Assembly: GCF_011806405.1 (NCBI RefSeq)
Contig: NZ_JAATOW010000045.1
Location: 1-32,519, forward strand
DNA: 32,519 bases
DNA from: Pseudooceanicola sp. HF7
GTDB taxonomy: Bacteria; Pseudomonadota; Alphaproteobacteria; Rhodobacterales; Rhodobacteraceae
Direction of reading: 5' to 3'
Below the pieces are notes generated by a model. That model saw only the letters and a program-made list of their open reading frames with translations. It did no database searches and had not been told where the DNA came from. Positions 26,580 through 32,519 of the stretch are shown one piece after another. Made by a program: the position numbers and the translations under genes. Position 1 is the first letter of the stretch; every line of letters begins with the position of its first letter.

Positions 26580-26608
26580 GGTTTAGAATTGTTCCAAATA
26601 GGCTTCAA
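26580..26608 (-). promoter_or_regulatory. Candidate promoter of the peroxiredoxin gene
   Basis: TTGAAG (26608-26603) and TAAACC (26585-26580) on the minus strand are 17 bases apart, about 35 bases upstream of the start codon. The -10 is weak. Confidence 0.4.
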
Positions 26609-26800
26609 GATTCTTTCCGCATCGCAGCACGCAAACACGTGTATCTGCATAGAAAAACTGCACTATATAAGGGATTTAGCGGATCAGCATTCTGCAGCTG
26701 CATAACAGACTTGCGTCAGGCGCAAAGCTGAAATGCGTAACTGGTTCTTTTCTCCGCTCATGCATATGATAGGCACCAAGCCGCAAGGAAAGGCCAGACA

Positions 26801-27754
26801 ATGCGTGATCTCAAGATCCCTGAACAGCGCCATCCCGAAAAGGCGCGCCGTCCGGACAACGCCCAGCCGAAGAAGCCGGACTGGATCCGTGTGAAGGCGC
26901 CGACCTCCCGGGAGTACATGGAAACCCGCAACATCATGCGGGAAAACAAGCTGGTCACGGTCTGTGAAGAGGCCGGTTGCCCCAATGTCGGCGAATGCTG
27001 GAGCCAGGGCCACGCCACCATGATGATCATGGGCGAGGTCTGCACCCGTGCCTGTACCTTCTGCAACATCGCCACCGGCAAACCGCCGGAGGAGCTTGAC
27101 GCCTTCGAGCCCGGTCGCGTTGCTCATGCGGTTGAAAAGCTTGGGCTTAATCACGTCGTGATCACCTCCGTCGACCGCGACGATGTCGAGGACGGCGGGG
27201 CAGAGCACTTTGCCCAGACCATCCGCGCGATCCGTCACCGCTCGCCCTCCACCACGATCGAGATCCTGACGCCGGACTTCATCCGCTGCGGTCCCGAGGC
27301 GCTGGAAGTGGTCGTTGCCGCCAAGCCGGATGTCTTCAACCACAACCTGGAAACGGTTCCCGGCCTCTATCCGGAGGTTCGCCCTGGCGCGCGCTACTTC
27401 CACTCCCTGCGCCTGCTGCAACGGGTGAAAGAGCTGGATCCGACGATCTTCACCAAGTCCGGCATCATGGTCGGCCTGGGCGAGGATCGCCAATCCGTCA
27501 TCCAGGTGATGGAAGACATGCGCGCGGCCGATATCGATTTCCTGACCATCGGCCAGTACCTGCAGCCCACGCCGAAACACCACGCTGTGGACCGTTTCGT
27601 GCACCCGGATGAATTCGCCTCTTACGAACGGACGGCCTTTAACAAGGGCTTCCTGATGGCTTCTGCCAGCCCGCTGACCCGGTCTTCCTACCATGCGGGG
27701 GATGATTTCGCCCGGCTTCGGGAAAACCGGATGAAGCGCCTGAGCCAGGCCTGA
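26801..27754 (+). CDS. lipA: Lipoyl synthase
   Basis: The 317-residue radical SAM enzyme has both iron-sulfur motifs. The auxiliary cluster is [12 protein letters not shown] (Cys55, 60, 66) and the radical SAM cluster is CTRACTFC (Cys81, 85, 88). The C-terminal [14 protein letters not shown] supplies the conserved R-S-S-Y-x-A motif whose Ser is an auxiliary cluster ligand. It inserts two sulfurs into octanoyl chains to make the lipoyl cofactor of pyruvate and 2-oxoglutarate dehydrogenases. AGGAAAGG precedes the ATG. A bidirectional terminator follows. The 255-bp gap upstream, shared with the peroxiredoxin gene, contains an inverted repeat TTGCG-TCAGG-CGCAA (26711-26725). Confidence 0.98.
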   Translation: MRDLKIPEQRHPEKARRPDNAQPKKPDWIRVKAPTSREYMETRNIMRENKLVTVCEEAGCPNVGECWSQGHATMMIMGEVCTRACTFCNIATGKPPEELDAFEPGRVAHAVEKLGLNHVVITSVDRDDVEDGGAEHFAQTIRAIRHRSPSTTIEILTPDFIRCGPEALEVVVAAKPDVFNHNLETVPGLYPEVRPGARYFHSLRLLQRVKELDPTIFTKSGIMVGLGEDRQSVIQVMEDMRAADIDFLTIGQYLQPTPKHHAVDRFVHPDEFASYERTAFNKGFLMASASPLTRSSYHAGDDFARLRENRMKRLSQA

Positions 27755-27774
27755 AGTCTCTGAAAACCAACATG

Positions 27775-27806
27775 AAAAAGGCGCCCCGTAGCGGGCGCCT
27801 TTCTTG
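27775..27806. terminator. Bidirectional terminator between lipA and the cytochrome gene
   Basis: AAAGGCGCCC (27777-27786) pairs with GGGCGCCTTT (27793-27802) around a 6-base loop. It has an A-tract on the left and TTTCTTGTT on the right, so it serves both convergent genes. Confidence 0.9.
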
Positions 27807-27830
27807 TTCTCGGTCCCTCAATCTCGGGCG

Positions 27831-28727
27831 CTAGTCATTGGACACGGCTGGCACGGCCTTCACGTAGGCGCCGATTGCCTCCAGGTCCTCGCGCGGCAGA
27901 TGGGACATGTTGGTGACAACATCGGCCATCTCTCCGCCCGCCACGTCGAAGTCCGGCGTCAGGCCGGAACTGAGGTATTCCGCGATGTCGGCGGCAGACC
28001 AATCCAGCCCGCCCGAGGTGATATTGGGAATCCTGCCGTCCCCCGCCGGGTTCGGTGCCCCGCCAAGCCAGCGGCTCAGCTCCGGTCCGCCGATGGCATT
28101 GCGCGGCGTATGGCATTCGCCGCAATGGCCAAGCGCCTCCACCAGGTAGCGGCCGCGTTCGATCTGCGGAACCCCGACCTCCTCAAGAACCCAATCCTGG
28201 TTCAGGAACAGCAGCTTCCAGCCACCAAGGGCGCGGCGGATGTTAAAGGGAAATCCCACGTCATGGGCCCGGCTGGGCGTTTCCGAGGCGGGCAGGGTCT
28301 GCATGAAGGCATGAAGATCTGCGATATCCTGCGGCTCTGCCCGAATGTAGGTGGTATAGGGGAAGGCGGGGTAATAATGCTGGCCCTCCGGCGACACGCC
28401 ACGCTGCATGGCATTGGCCAGCTCCAGCGCGCTCCAGCCGCCGATCCCGGCCTCGACCGAGGATGAGATATTGGGGGCGTAGAAGGTGCCGAAATCACTG
28501 GTCAGGGCGCGCCCGCCCGCCAGCACCAGCATCTCGTCTGCACTGGCCCCCGGCGCGGCGTGGCAAGAGGCGCAGCCCCCCGCGTAAAAGACCTCTTCGC
28601 CGCGCGCTGCATCCGGCGAAAGCCCGGCCATCACCTCTGGATCCAGCGTACGTGGGCGGGTCAGCCACCAGCCCAGGGCCGCACCGATCACGATCAGAAC
28701 CAGCAGCAATCTCAGTAGTTTGCGCAT
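27831..28727 (-). CDS. Membrane-anchored diheme cytochrome c
   Basis: The 298-residue protein starts with an uncleaved-looking N-terminal anchor (MRKLLRLLLVLIVIGAALGW, 1-20). It then has two c-type heme sites, CASCH (52-56) and CGECH (202-206), so it faces the periplasm. Segments such as MQRGVSPEGQHYYPAFPY and APNISS resemble the cytochrome c subunits of membrane alcohol/gluconate dehydrogenases and related electron carriers. No dehydrogenase gene is adjacent, so its partner is unknown. I chose ATG 28727, six bases after GGGGG; a GTG two codons upstream is an alternative. Confidence 0.88.
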   Translation of the reverse strand: MRKLLRLLLVLIVIGAALGWWLTRPRTLDPEVMAGLSPDAARGEEVFYAGGCASCHAAPGASADEMLVLAGGRALTSDFGTFYAPNISSSVEAGIGGWSALELANAMQRGVSPEGQHYYPAFPYTTYIRAEPQDIADLHAFMQTLPASETPSRAHDVGFPFNIRRALGGWKLLFLNQDWVLEEVGVPQIERGRYLVEALGHCGECHTPRNAIGGPELSRWLGGAPNPAGDGRIPNITSGGLDWSAADIAEYLSSGLTPDFDVAGGEMADVVTNMSHLPREDLEAIGAYVKAVPAVSND

Positions 28728-28816
28728 ATGCACCCCCGTTCGTCACACCGCTCCGAAGCGGGAATGTCTCCCCGCCTTGAGGGTAGTCTAACAGGCAAAG
28801 CGCGTACCCGCGCCGC

Positions 28817-29002
28817 TTAATTTGCCGGGAGCCGGCTGGGCGGATGGACCGATTGCGGCACCAGCCAATCCGGGAAGCCGAACAGGCGTTCGGCGCCCCA
28901 GATCGCAAGGCAGGCGGCGATGACGACCAGCACCAGGATGACCCGCTTTTCCGACGGCGGATTGCGGATCCACAGGACCGCGCGGATCATCCAGCGGTTC
29001 AT
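28817..29002 (-). CDS. Small single-pass membrane protein coupled to hpt
   Basis: The 61-residue protein begins [20 protein letters not shown] and contains one hydrophobic helix ([21 protein letters not shown], split here as residues about 21-41), followed by a short proline-rich tail. Its ATG overlaps the hpt stop by four bases (ATGA), so it is probably translated by coupling. I recall similar small proteins downstream of hpt in other Rhodobacteraceae, which supports a real gene, but I do not recognise a named family. Function is unknown. Confidence 0.7.
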   Translation of the reverse strand: MNRWMIRAVLWIRNPPSEKRVILVLVVIAACLAIWGAERLFGFPDWLVPQSVHPPSRLPAN

Positions 29003-29547
29003 GCCTCTTCCGTGAAGCGGACCTTGCCGATGAAGGGCAGGTTGCGGTTGCCCTGCGCGTAGTCGATGCCGTAGCCGACCACGAATTCATCCGGGATCTC
29101 GAAGCCGATCCAGTCGGCGCGGAAATCGACCTCGCGCCGGGCGGGCTTGTCCAGCAGGGCGATGGTGCGCAACAGCTTGGGTTCGCGGGATTTCAGCAGG
29201 TGGATCACGTGGTTCAGCGTATAGCCGGTGTCCACGATATCCTCGACGACCAGTACGTTGCGCCCCTCGATGGCGCCGCGCAGATCCTTCAGGATGCGCA
29301 CTTCGCGCGAACTCTCCATGCCATCCCCGTAAGAGGAAGCCTCAAGGAAATCGACCTCCACGTCCATGTCCGAAAGCTCGCGGGCCAGGTCCGCGATGAA
29401 CACGAAGGACCCCCGCAGTAGCCCGACAACCACAAGGCGCTCGTCCTTGGGGAAGGTTTCCCTGATATCGTGGCAAAGCGCCTCGATCCGGGCGGCGATG
29501 GATTTGGCAGAGATCATCTCATCGATGACATAAGGACGCTGTGACAT
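28999..29547 (-). CDS. hpt: Hypoxanthine phosphoribosyltransferase
   Basis: The 182-residue protein has the PRPP-binding signature [11 protein letters not shown] (98-108) and the flexible-loop segment [10 protein letters not shown] (71-80). It also has the C-terminal [22 protein letters not shown] purine-specificity region. It salvages hypoxanthine (and often guanine) to nucleotides in the cytoplasm. AAGGGAAATCC precedes ATG 29547. The downstream small membrane-protein gene overlaps its stop. It is divergent from the RatA-like gene with 77 bases between starts. Confidence 0.96.
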   Translation of the reverse strand: MSQRPYVIDEMISAKSIAARIEALCHDIRETFPKDERLVVVGLLRGSFVFIADLARELSDMDVEVDFLEASSYGDGMESSREVRILKDLRGAIEGRNVLVVEDIVDTGYTLNHVIHLLKSREPKLLRTIALLDKPARREVDFRADWIGFEIPDEFVVGYGIDYAQGNRNLPFIGKVRFTEEA

Positions 29548-29624
29548 GGATTTCCCTTGAATCACCCGAGCTAACGTAGGACATGAAGCCCGCGAAACTC
29601 ATATCAGAACTACGCCGGAGCGCC

Positions 29625-30068
29625 ATGCCGACCCATTCGGAAACCCGGAAACTCCCGTATACCGCACAGCAGATGTATGACCTGGTGGCGGATGTCGGGA
29701 CCTATCCGACATTTCTGCCCTGGTGCTCTGCCGCCCGGATACGCAAGGTCACGCCCCATGAGGACCACGAGGTCATGGAGGCTGATCTGGTGATCTCCTT
29801 CAAGGTCTTCAGGGAACGGTTCGGCAGCCGCGTCGTGCTGTGGCCGGAGGCGATGAAGATCGACACCGAATACCTGGACGGGCCCTTCCGCTATATGAAG
29901 TCCAACTGGGCCTTCCGCGATGTGGACGGCGGCTGCGAGGTCGATTTCCACGTCGATTTCGAATTCAAGAACGCGGTCCTGCAAGGCATCATCGGCGTGG
30001 TCTTCAACGAGGCGATGCAACGCATCGTGCGCGCCTTTGAACGGCGCGCGGCAGAGCTTTACGGCTGA
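29625..30068 (+). CDS. RatA / COQ10-like START-domain protein
   Basis: The 147-residue protein begins MPTHSETRKLPYTAQQMYDLVADVGTYPTFLPWCSAARI. It continues with the START/polyketide-cyclase fold pattern typical of the ubiquinone-binding COQ10 and RatA families (FRYMKSNWAFRD, GCEVDFHVDFEFKN, VFNEAMQRIVRAFERRA). In alphaproteobacteria these proteins are usually thought to act in ubiquinone handling; RatA in E. coli affects ribosome association, so the toxin name should not be taken literally here. GGAG five bases before ATG 29625 fixes the start. The stop is 47 bases from the convergent cinA end. Confidence 0.9.
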   Translation: MPTHSETRKLPYTAQQMYDLVADVGTYPTFLPWCSAARIRKVTPHEDHEVMEADLVISFKVFRERFGSRVVLWPEAMKIDTEYLDGPFRYMKSNWAFRDVDGGCEVDFHVDFEFKNAVLQGIIGVVFNEAMQRIVRAFERRAAELYG

Positions 30069-30115
30069 TCGGGGGCGCTGGCCCTTCAACAGGGGTCAGA
30101 TCGCAGGGGCAGGGC

Positions 30116-30604
30116 TCAGGTGCCTTCGGCCTTGGCCAGCAGCAACGACAGCGCATGATCCGCCGCCCGGCGGCGCACCTCGTCCCGGCCAAGCGCGCCG
30201 AATTCAACGGTTTCCGCCTCTGCATGGCCCGCCTGGGCCAGGGCGAAACAGACGCGCCCTTCGGGCTTGTGCTCCGATCCACCCGGACCCGCGATCCCCG
30301 TGATGGAAACGGCCAGGTCCGCGCCAAGGCGTTCAGAGGCCCCAAGTGCCATTTCAAGCGCGACTTCCTCTGACACCGCGCCATGGGCCGCCAGCGTTTC
30401 GCCGCGCACGCCCAGCAGGGCCGTCTTGACCGCGTTGGAATAACTCACCACGCCGCCTGCCATCACATCAGAGCTTCCAGGCACTGCCGTCAGCGTGGCG
30501 CTGACCAGCCCGCCGGTGCAGCTTTCCGCCGTGGCCAAGCTCAGCCGGGCTGCGCGGGCCGCGGCCAGGACTGCCGCCGCCAGGTCCCGGTCAGGACCGC
30601 TCAC
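30116..30604 (-). CDS. cinA: CinA C-terminal family nicotinamide-nucleotide amidohydrolase
   Basis: The 162-residue protein carries the PncC/CinA-C motifs LATAESCTGGL, GVVSYSNAVKTALLGV and GIAGPGGSEHKPEGRV. It is a short, stand-alone version without the N-terminal MoaB-like domain. Family members deamidate NMN to nicotinic acid mononucleotide in NAD recycling. I place the start at GTG 30604, which overlaps the pgpA stop by four bases (GTGA); the longer open frame to 30850 is just the pgpA region read in another frame. It is the last gene of the ispDF-pgpA-cinA unit. Confidence 0.92.
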   Translation of the reverse strand: MSGPDRDLAAAVLAAARAARLSLATAESCTGGLVSATLTAVPGSSDVMAGGVVSYSNAVKTALLGVRGETLAAHGAVSEEVALEMALGASERLGADLAVSITGIAGPGGSEHKPEGRVCFALAQAGHAEAETVEFGALGRDEVRRRAADHALSLLLAKAEGT

Positions 30605-31095
30605 ATCAGCACCAGGTGAGAGAAGGCGGCCAGCACGATGACCAGCAAGGCGGCGAAGATGCCGGCAAAGACATCGTCCAGCATCACTCCGAAGGCATCG
30701 TCGCGCCGGTCGGCCCGGCCCACCAGCCAGGGTTTCCAGATGTCGAACAGCCGGAAGCCCAGGAAGGCCGCGATCCAGCCCGGCCAAAGCGCGGTCAGAT
30801 CGGCGCCCACATGCGCCGCGCCAAAGGACACCGGCCAGAAGGCGATCCACAGGCCGACGACCTCGTCCACCACCACCTCAGAGGGGTCATGTTTGCCGGT
30901 GGCCTTCATGTAGGCCTCGGTCGCCAGGGTGCCGGCGATGAACAGCGCAAAAGCGCAGGCGGTCAGCAGGATCGGCCCGCCCAGCAGGTGCAGTGCCCAG
31001 GCCAGAGGCAGGGCGGCCAGCGAACCCCAAGTGCCGGGGGCCGGTTTCAGCAGGCCCACGCCTGCCACGGTGGCAATCAGTTTCGAGGTGCTCAT
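30601..31095 (-). CDS. pgpA: Phosphatidylglycerophosphatase A
   Basis: The 164-residue inner-membrane protein shows the PgpA signature [13 protein letters not shown] (18-30) and [12 protein letters not shown] (75-86) plus [12 protein letters not shown]. Four hydrophobic segments are visible. It dephosphorylates phosphatidylglycerophosphate to phosphatidylglycerol. Its ATG overlaps the ispDF stop by four bases (ATGA) and its stop overlaps the cinA start, so all three are translationally coupled. The association of isoprenoid, phospholipid and NAD enzymes appears to be organisational, not a shared pathway. Confidence 0.96.
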   Translation of the reverse strand: MSTSKLIATVAGVGLLKPAPGTWGSLAALPLAWALHLLGGPILLTACAFALFIAGTLATEAYMKATGKHDPSEVVVDEVVGLWIAFWPVSFGAAHVGADLTALWPGWIAAFLGFRLFDIWKPWLVGRADRRDDAFGVMLDDVFAGIFAALLVIVLAAFSHLVLM

Positions 31096-32219
31096 TTCGC
31101 GATCAATACCGCAGAGGCCATGGCCGCGATCCCTTCTTCCCGTCCGGTGAAGCCAAGCTTCTCGGAGGTGGTTGCCTTGATCGAGACCCGTTCAGGGGCC
31201 AGCCCCATGATCTCTGCCATCCGCGCCTGCATGGCCGCGGCATGCGGGCCCACCTTGGGGCGTTCGCAGATCAAGGTACAGTCGATATTTGACAGAGTGT
31301 AGCCCTTCTGCGTAGCCAGCTCGACCGCGTGGCGCAGGAAGACATGGCTTTCGCAGCCCTTCCATTGCGGATCCGAGGGCGGGAAATGCCGCCCGATATC
31401 GCCCTCTGCCAGGGCGCCGTAAATCGCATCGGTGACCGCGTGCATGCCCACGTCAGCGTCCGAATGGCCCTTCAGCGCGCGATCATGGGGCACCTTGATG
31501 CCGCAAAGCCAGCATCCGTCCCCGTCTTCAAAGGCATGTACGTCAAACCCGTTGCCCATGCGTATGTCCATGGCTCTCCCCAGAATGGCTGCGGCCCGAG
31601 CGAAATCCTCGGGCAGGGTGATCTTCAGATTGTCTTCATGTCCCGGCACGATGGTGACGGGGATGCCGGCAGCGCGGGCGACCTCCACGTCATCGGCAGC
31701 GCCGCCGGGATGGGCTGCATGGGCGGCCTTCAGGGGGCCCAGGCGGAAGCCCTGCGGTGTCTGGGCGCGGTAGAGGCCCTCGCGGCTTTGCACGCCGGCG
31801 ACACGGCCGTCTTCGGCCCGCCAGAGCGCATCCGTGACGGGCAGGCCCGGTGCGGCGGCCTCGGCTGTCTTTAGGGCCTCGCGCACGGCCTCGATCACGC
31901 CTGAGGGCACGCAGGGGCGGGCCACGTCATGGATCAGCACGTTCTGCACCTGCGCCTCATCCAGCGCGTCCAGACCGGCCCGGACGGAGGCATCGCGCGT
32001 CGCGCCCCCGGCCACGCGGATCACCTGGTCCGGCAGGCCGGCGATCTCCATGTCATCGGGGTGCAGGACCACCACGACCGGGCTGAGACCTGCGCGCAGG
32101 ATCGCCCGGATCGTCCAGTCCGCGACGCGCTTTCCGGCCAGCTCCTGCCATTGTTTGGGTCTTTCGCCCCCGGCGCGTAACCCGCGCCCGGCGGCGACAA
32201 TGATGGCGGCATCCGTCAT
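31092..32219 (-). CDS. ispDF: Bifunctional IspD/IspF (MEP cytidylyltransferase / MEcPP synthase)
   Basis: The 375-residue fusion has an N-terminal IspD domain (1 to about 215) with [19 protein letters not shown] and the [10 protein letters not shown] segment. The C-terminal IspF domain (about 218-375) starts [17 protein letters not shown], with metal ligands Asp226, His228 and His260, and ends with the conserved [17 protein letters not shown]. It catalyses two non-adjacent steps of the MEP isoprenoid pathway; the intermediate IspE step is encoded elsewhere. Such fusions are typical of alphaproteobacteria. AGAAGGAACGCG precedes ATG 32219. It leads the ispDF-pgpA-cinA operon and is divergent from dusB. 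Confidence 0.97.
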   Translation of the reverse strand: MTDAAIIVAAGRGLRAGGERPKQWQELAGKRVADWTIRAILRAGLSPVVVVLHPDDMEIAGLPDQVIRVAGGATRDASVRAGLDALDEAQVQNVLIHDVARPCVPSGVIEAVREALKTAEAAAPGLPVTDALWRAEDGRVAGVQSREGLYRAQTPQGFRLGPLKAAHAAHPGGAADDVEVARAAGIPVTIVPGHEDNLKITLPEDFARAAAILGRAMDIRMGNGFDVHAFEDGDGCWLCGIKVPHDRALKGHSDADVGMHAVTDAIYGALAEGDIGRHFPPSDPQWKGCESHVFLRHAVELATQKGYTLSNIDCTLICERPKVGPHAAAMQARMAEIMGLAPERVSIKATTSEKLGFTGREEGIAAMASAVLIAK

Positions 32220-32444
32220 CGCGTTCCTTCTGTGTCGCAAGGGCGTGACAGCCCCGCGGCAACCCTGTAATCCCTGCTGTTTCCCCGGAATAGGCCGCGA
32301 ACGGTCCAAGGGCAATGCGGTGGCGCCGAAATCGATGCTTAAAAAGCGGGCACGACTTGGGGCTTCCTTGTTCGATAGGTACCGAATTCATTGTTCTTGT
32401 CCGGGTTTCGGTCTAACGCATAAGCTGTTGCCCAAGGTTTAAGC

Positions 32445-32519
32445 ATGTTCCTCTCGCTTCTGAACGATAAAGCTGCAAATCCAGTCTGCCTTGCACCCAT
32501 GGCGGGAATCACGGACCGG
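32445..32519 (+). CDS. dusB: tRNA-dihydrouridine synthase, N-terminal fragment (cut by window edge)
   Basis: The last 75 bases encode MFLSLLNDKAANPVCLAPM followed by AGITDR, in frame to the window end. NPVCLAPMAGITDR is the flavin-binding N-terminal motif of the DusB (NifR3) family, which reduces uridines in tRNA. AAGG eight bases before the ATG is the likely ribosome binding site. In Rhodobacter-type genomes dusB/nifR3 heads the ntrBC operon and lies opposite ispDF, as here. The 225-bp gap to ispDF shows no obvious operator. Confidence 0.85.
   Translation, partial: MFLSLLNDKAANPVCLAPMAGITDR

Noticed and set aside
30605-30850. N-terminal extension of cinA
   Set aside because: The extra 82 residues are the pgpA gene in another frame; a GTG at the pgpA stop gives a normal-length CinA-C protein.

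Overview
The window looks like chromosomal DNA from an alphaproteobacterium of the Rhodobacteraceae (Roseobacter group). Reasons: high GC content; a circularly permuted two-piece tmRNA gene; an alphaproteobacterial-type SspB; the zwf-pgl-pgi operon; fused ispDF; Rhodobacterales-type DUF6477/DUF6456 proteins; an EcfG-type stress promoter; and dusB divergent from ispDF. I cannot name the genus. I see no insertion sequence, prophage, CRISPR array, rRNA or ordinary tRNA. It reads as core chromosome rather than an accessory island.

Layout. 1-1870 (minus): start of fumC, a PmtA-like methyltransferase and sspB with a strong terminator. 1995-5425 (minus): chrA, a THUMP-domain RNA methyltransferase, the split tmRNA gene ssrA and a SpoIIAA/STAS-like protein. 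5584-8014: tyrS (minus) divergent from anmK (plus). 8296-12080 (plus): zwf-pgl-pgi, the entry to the Entner-Doudoroff and pentose phosphate routes. 12218-14490: a cupin (minus), an EamA transporter (plus) and a secreted PRC-barrel protein (plus) behind a textbook EcfG promoter. 14672-18415 (minus): eno, a Fur/Mur regulator and guaA. 18681-20222 (plus): an MttB-family methyltransferase without pyrrolysine. 20370-22016: a divergent DUF6477/DUF6456 pair sharing a TTAACC-rich intergenic region. 22192-26545: a peroxide/metal block of VIT transporter, catalase, OxyR and peroxiredoxin. 26801-28727: lipA convergent with a diheme cytochrome c. 28817-30068: hpt with a coupled small membrane protein (minus) and a RatA/COQ10-like protein (plus). 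30116-32219 (minus): ispDF-pgpA-cinA, joined by 4-base overlaps. 32445-end (plus): start of dusB.

How genes work together. ssrA and sspB lie within 3 kb; one makes the ribosome-rescue tag and the other delivers tagged proteins to ClpXP. katA, oxyR, the peroxiredoxin, the VIT transporter and the Fur/Mur gene touch peroxide and Fe/Mn homeostasis. zwf, pgl, pgi, eno and fumC are central carbon enzymes.

Most of the window is ordinary housekeeping sequence. The least explained parts are an 11-bp phased repeat array at 25828-25882 inside a 407-bp gene-free stretch, an AT-rich 11-6-11 interrupted palindrome at 22087-22114, the TTAACC cluster between the DUF6477 and DUF6456 genes, and paired direct repeats upstream of the MttB-family gene. 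I did not find a clearly novel multi-gene system.
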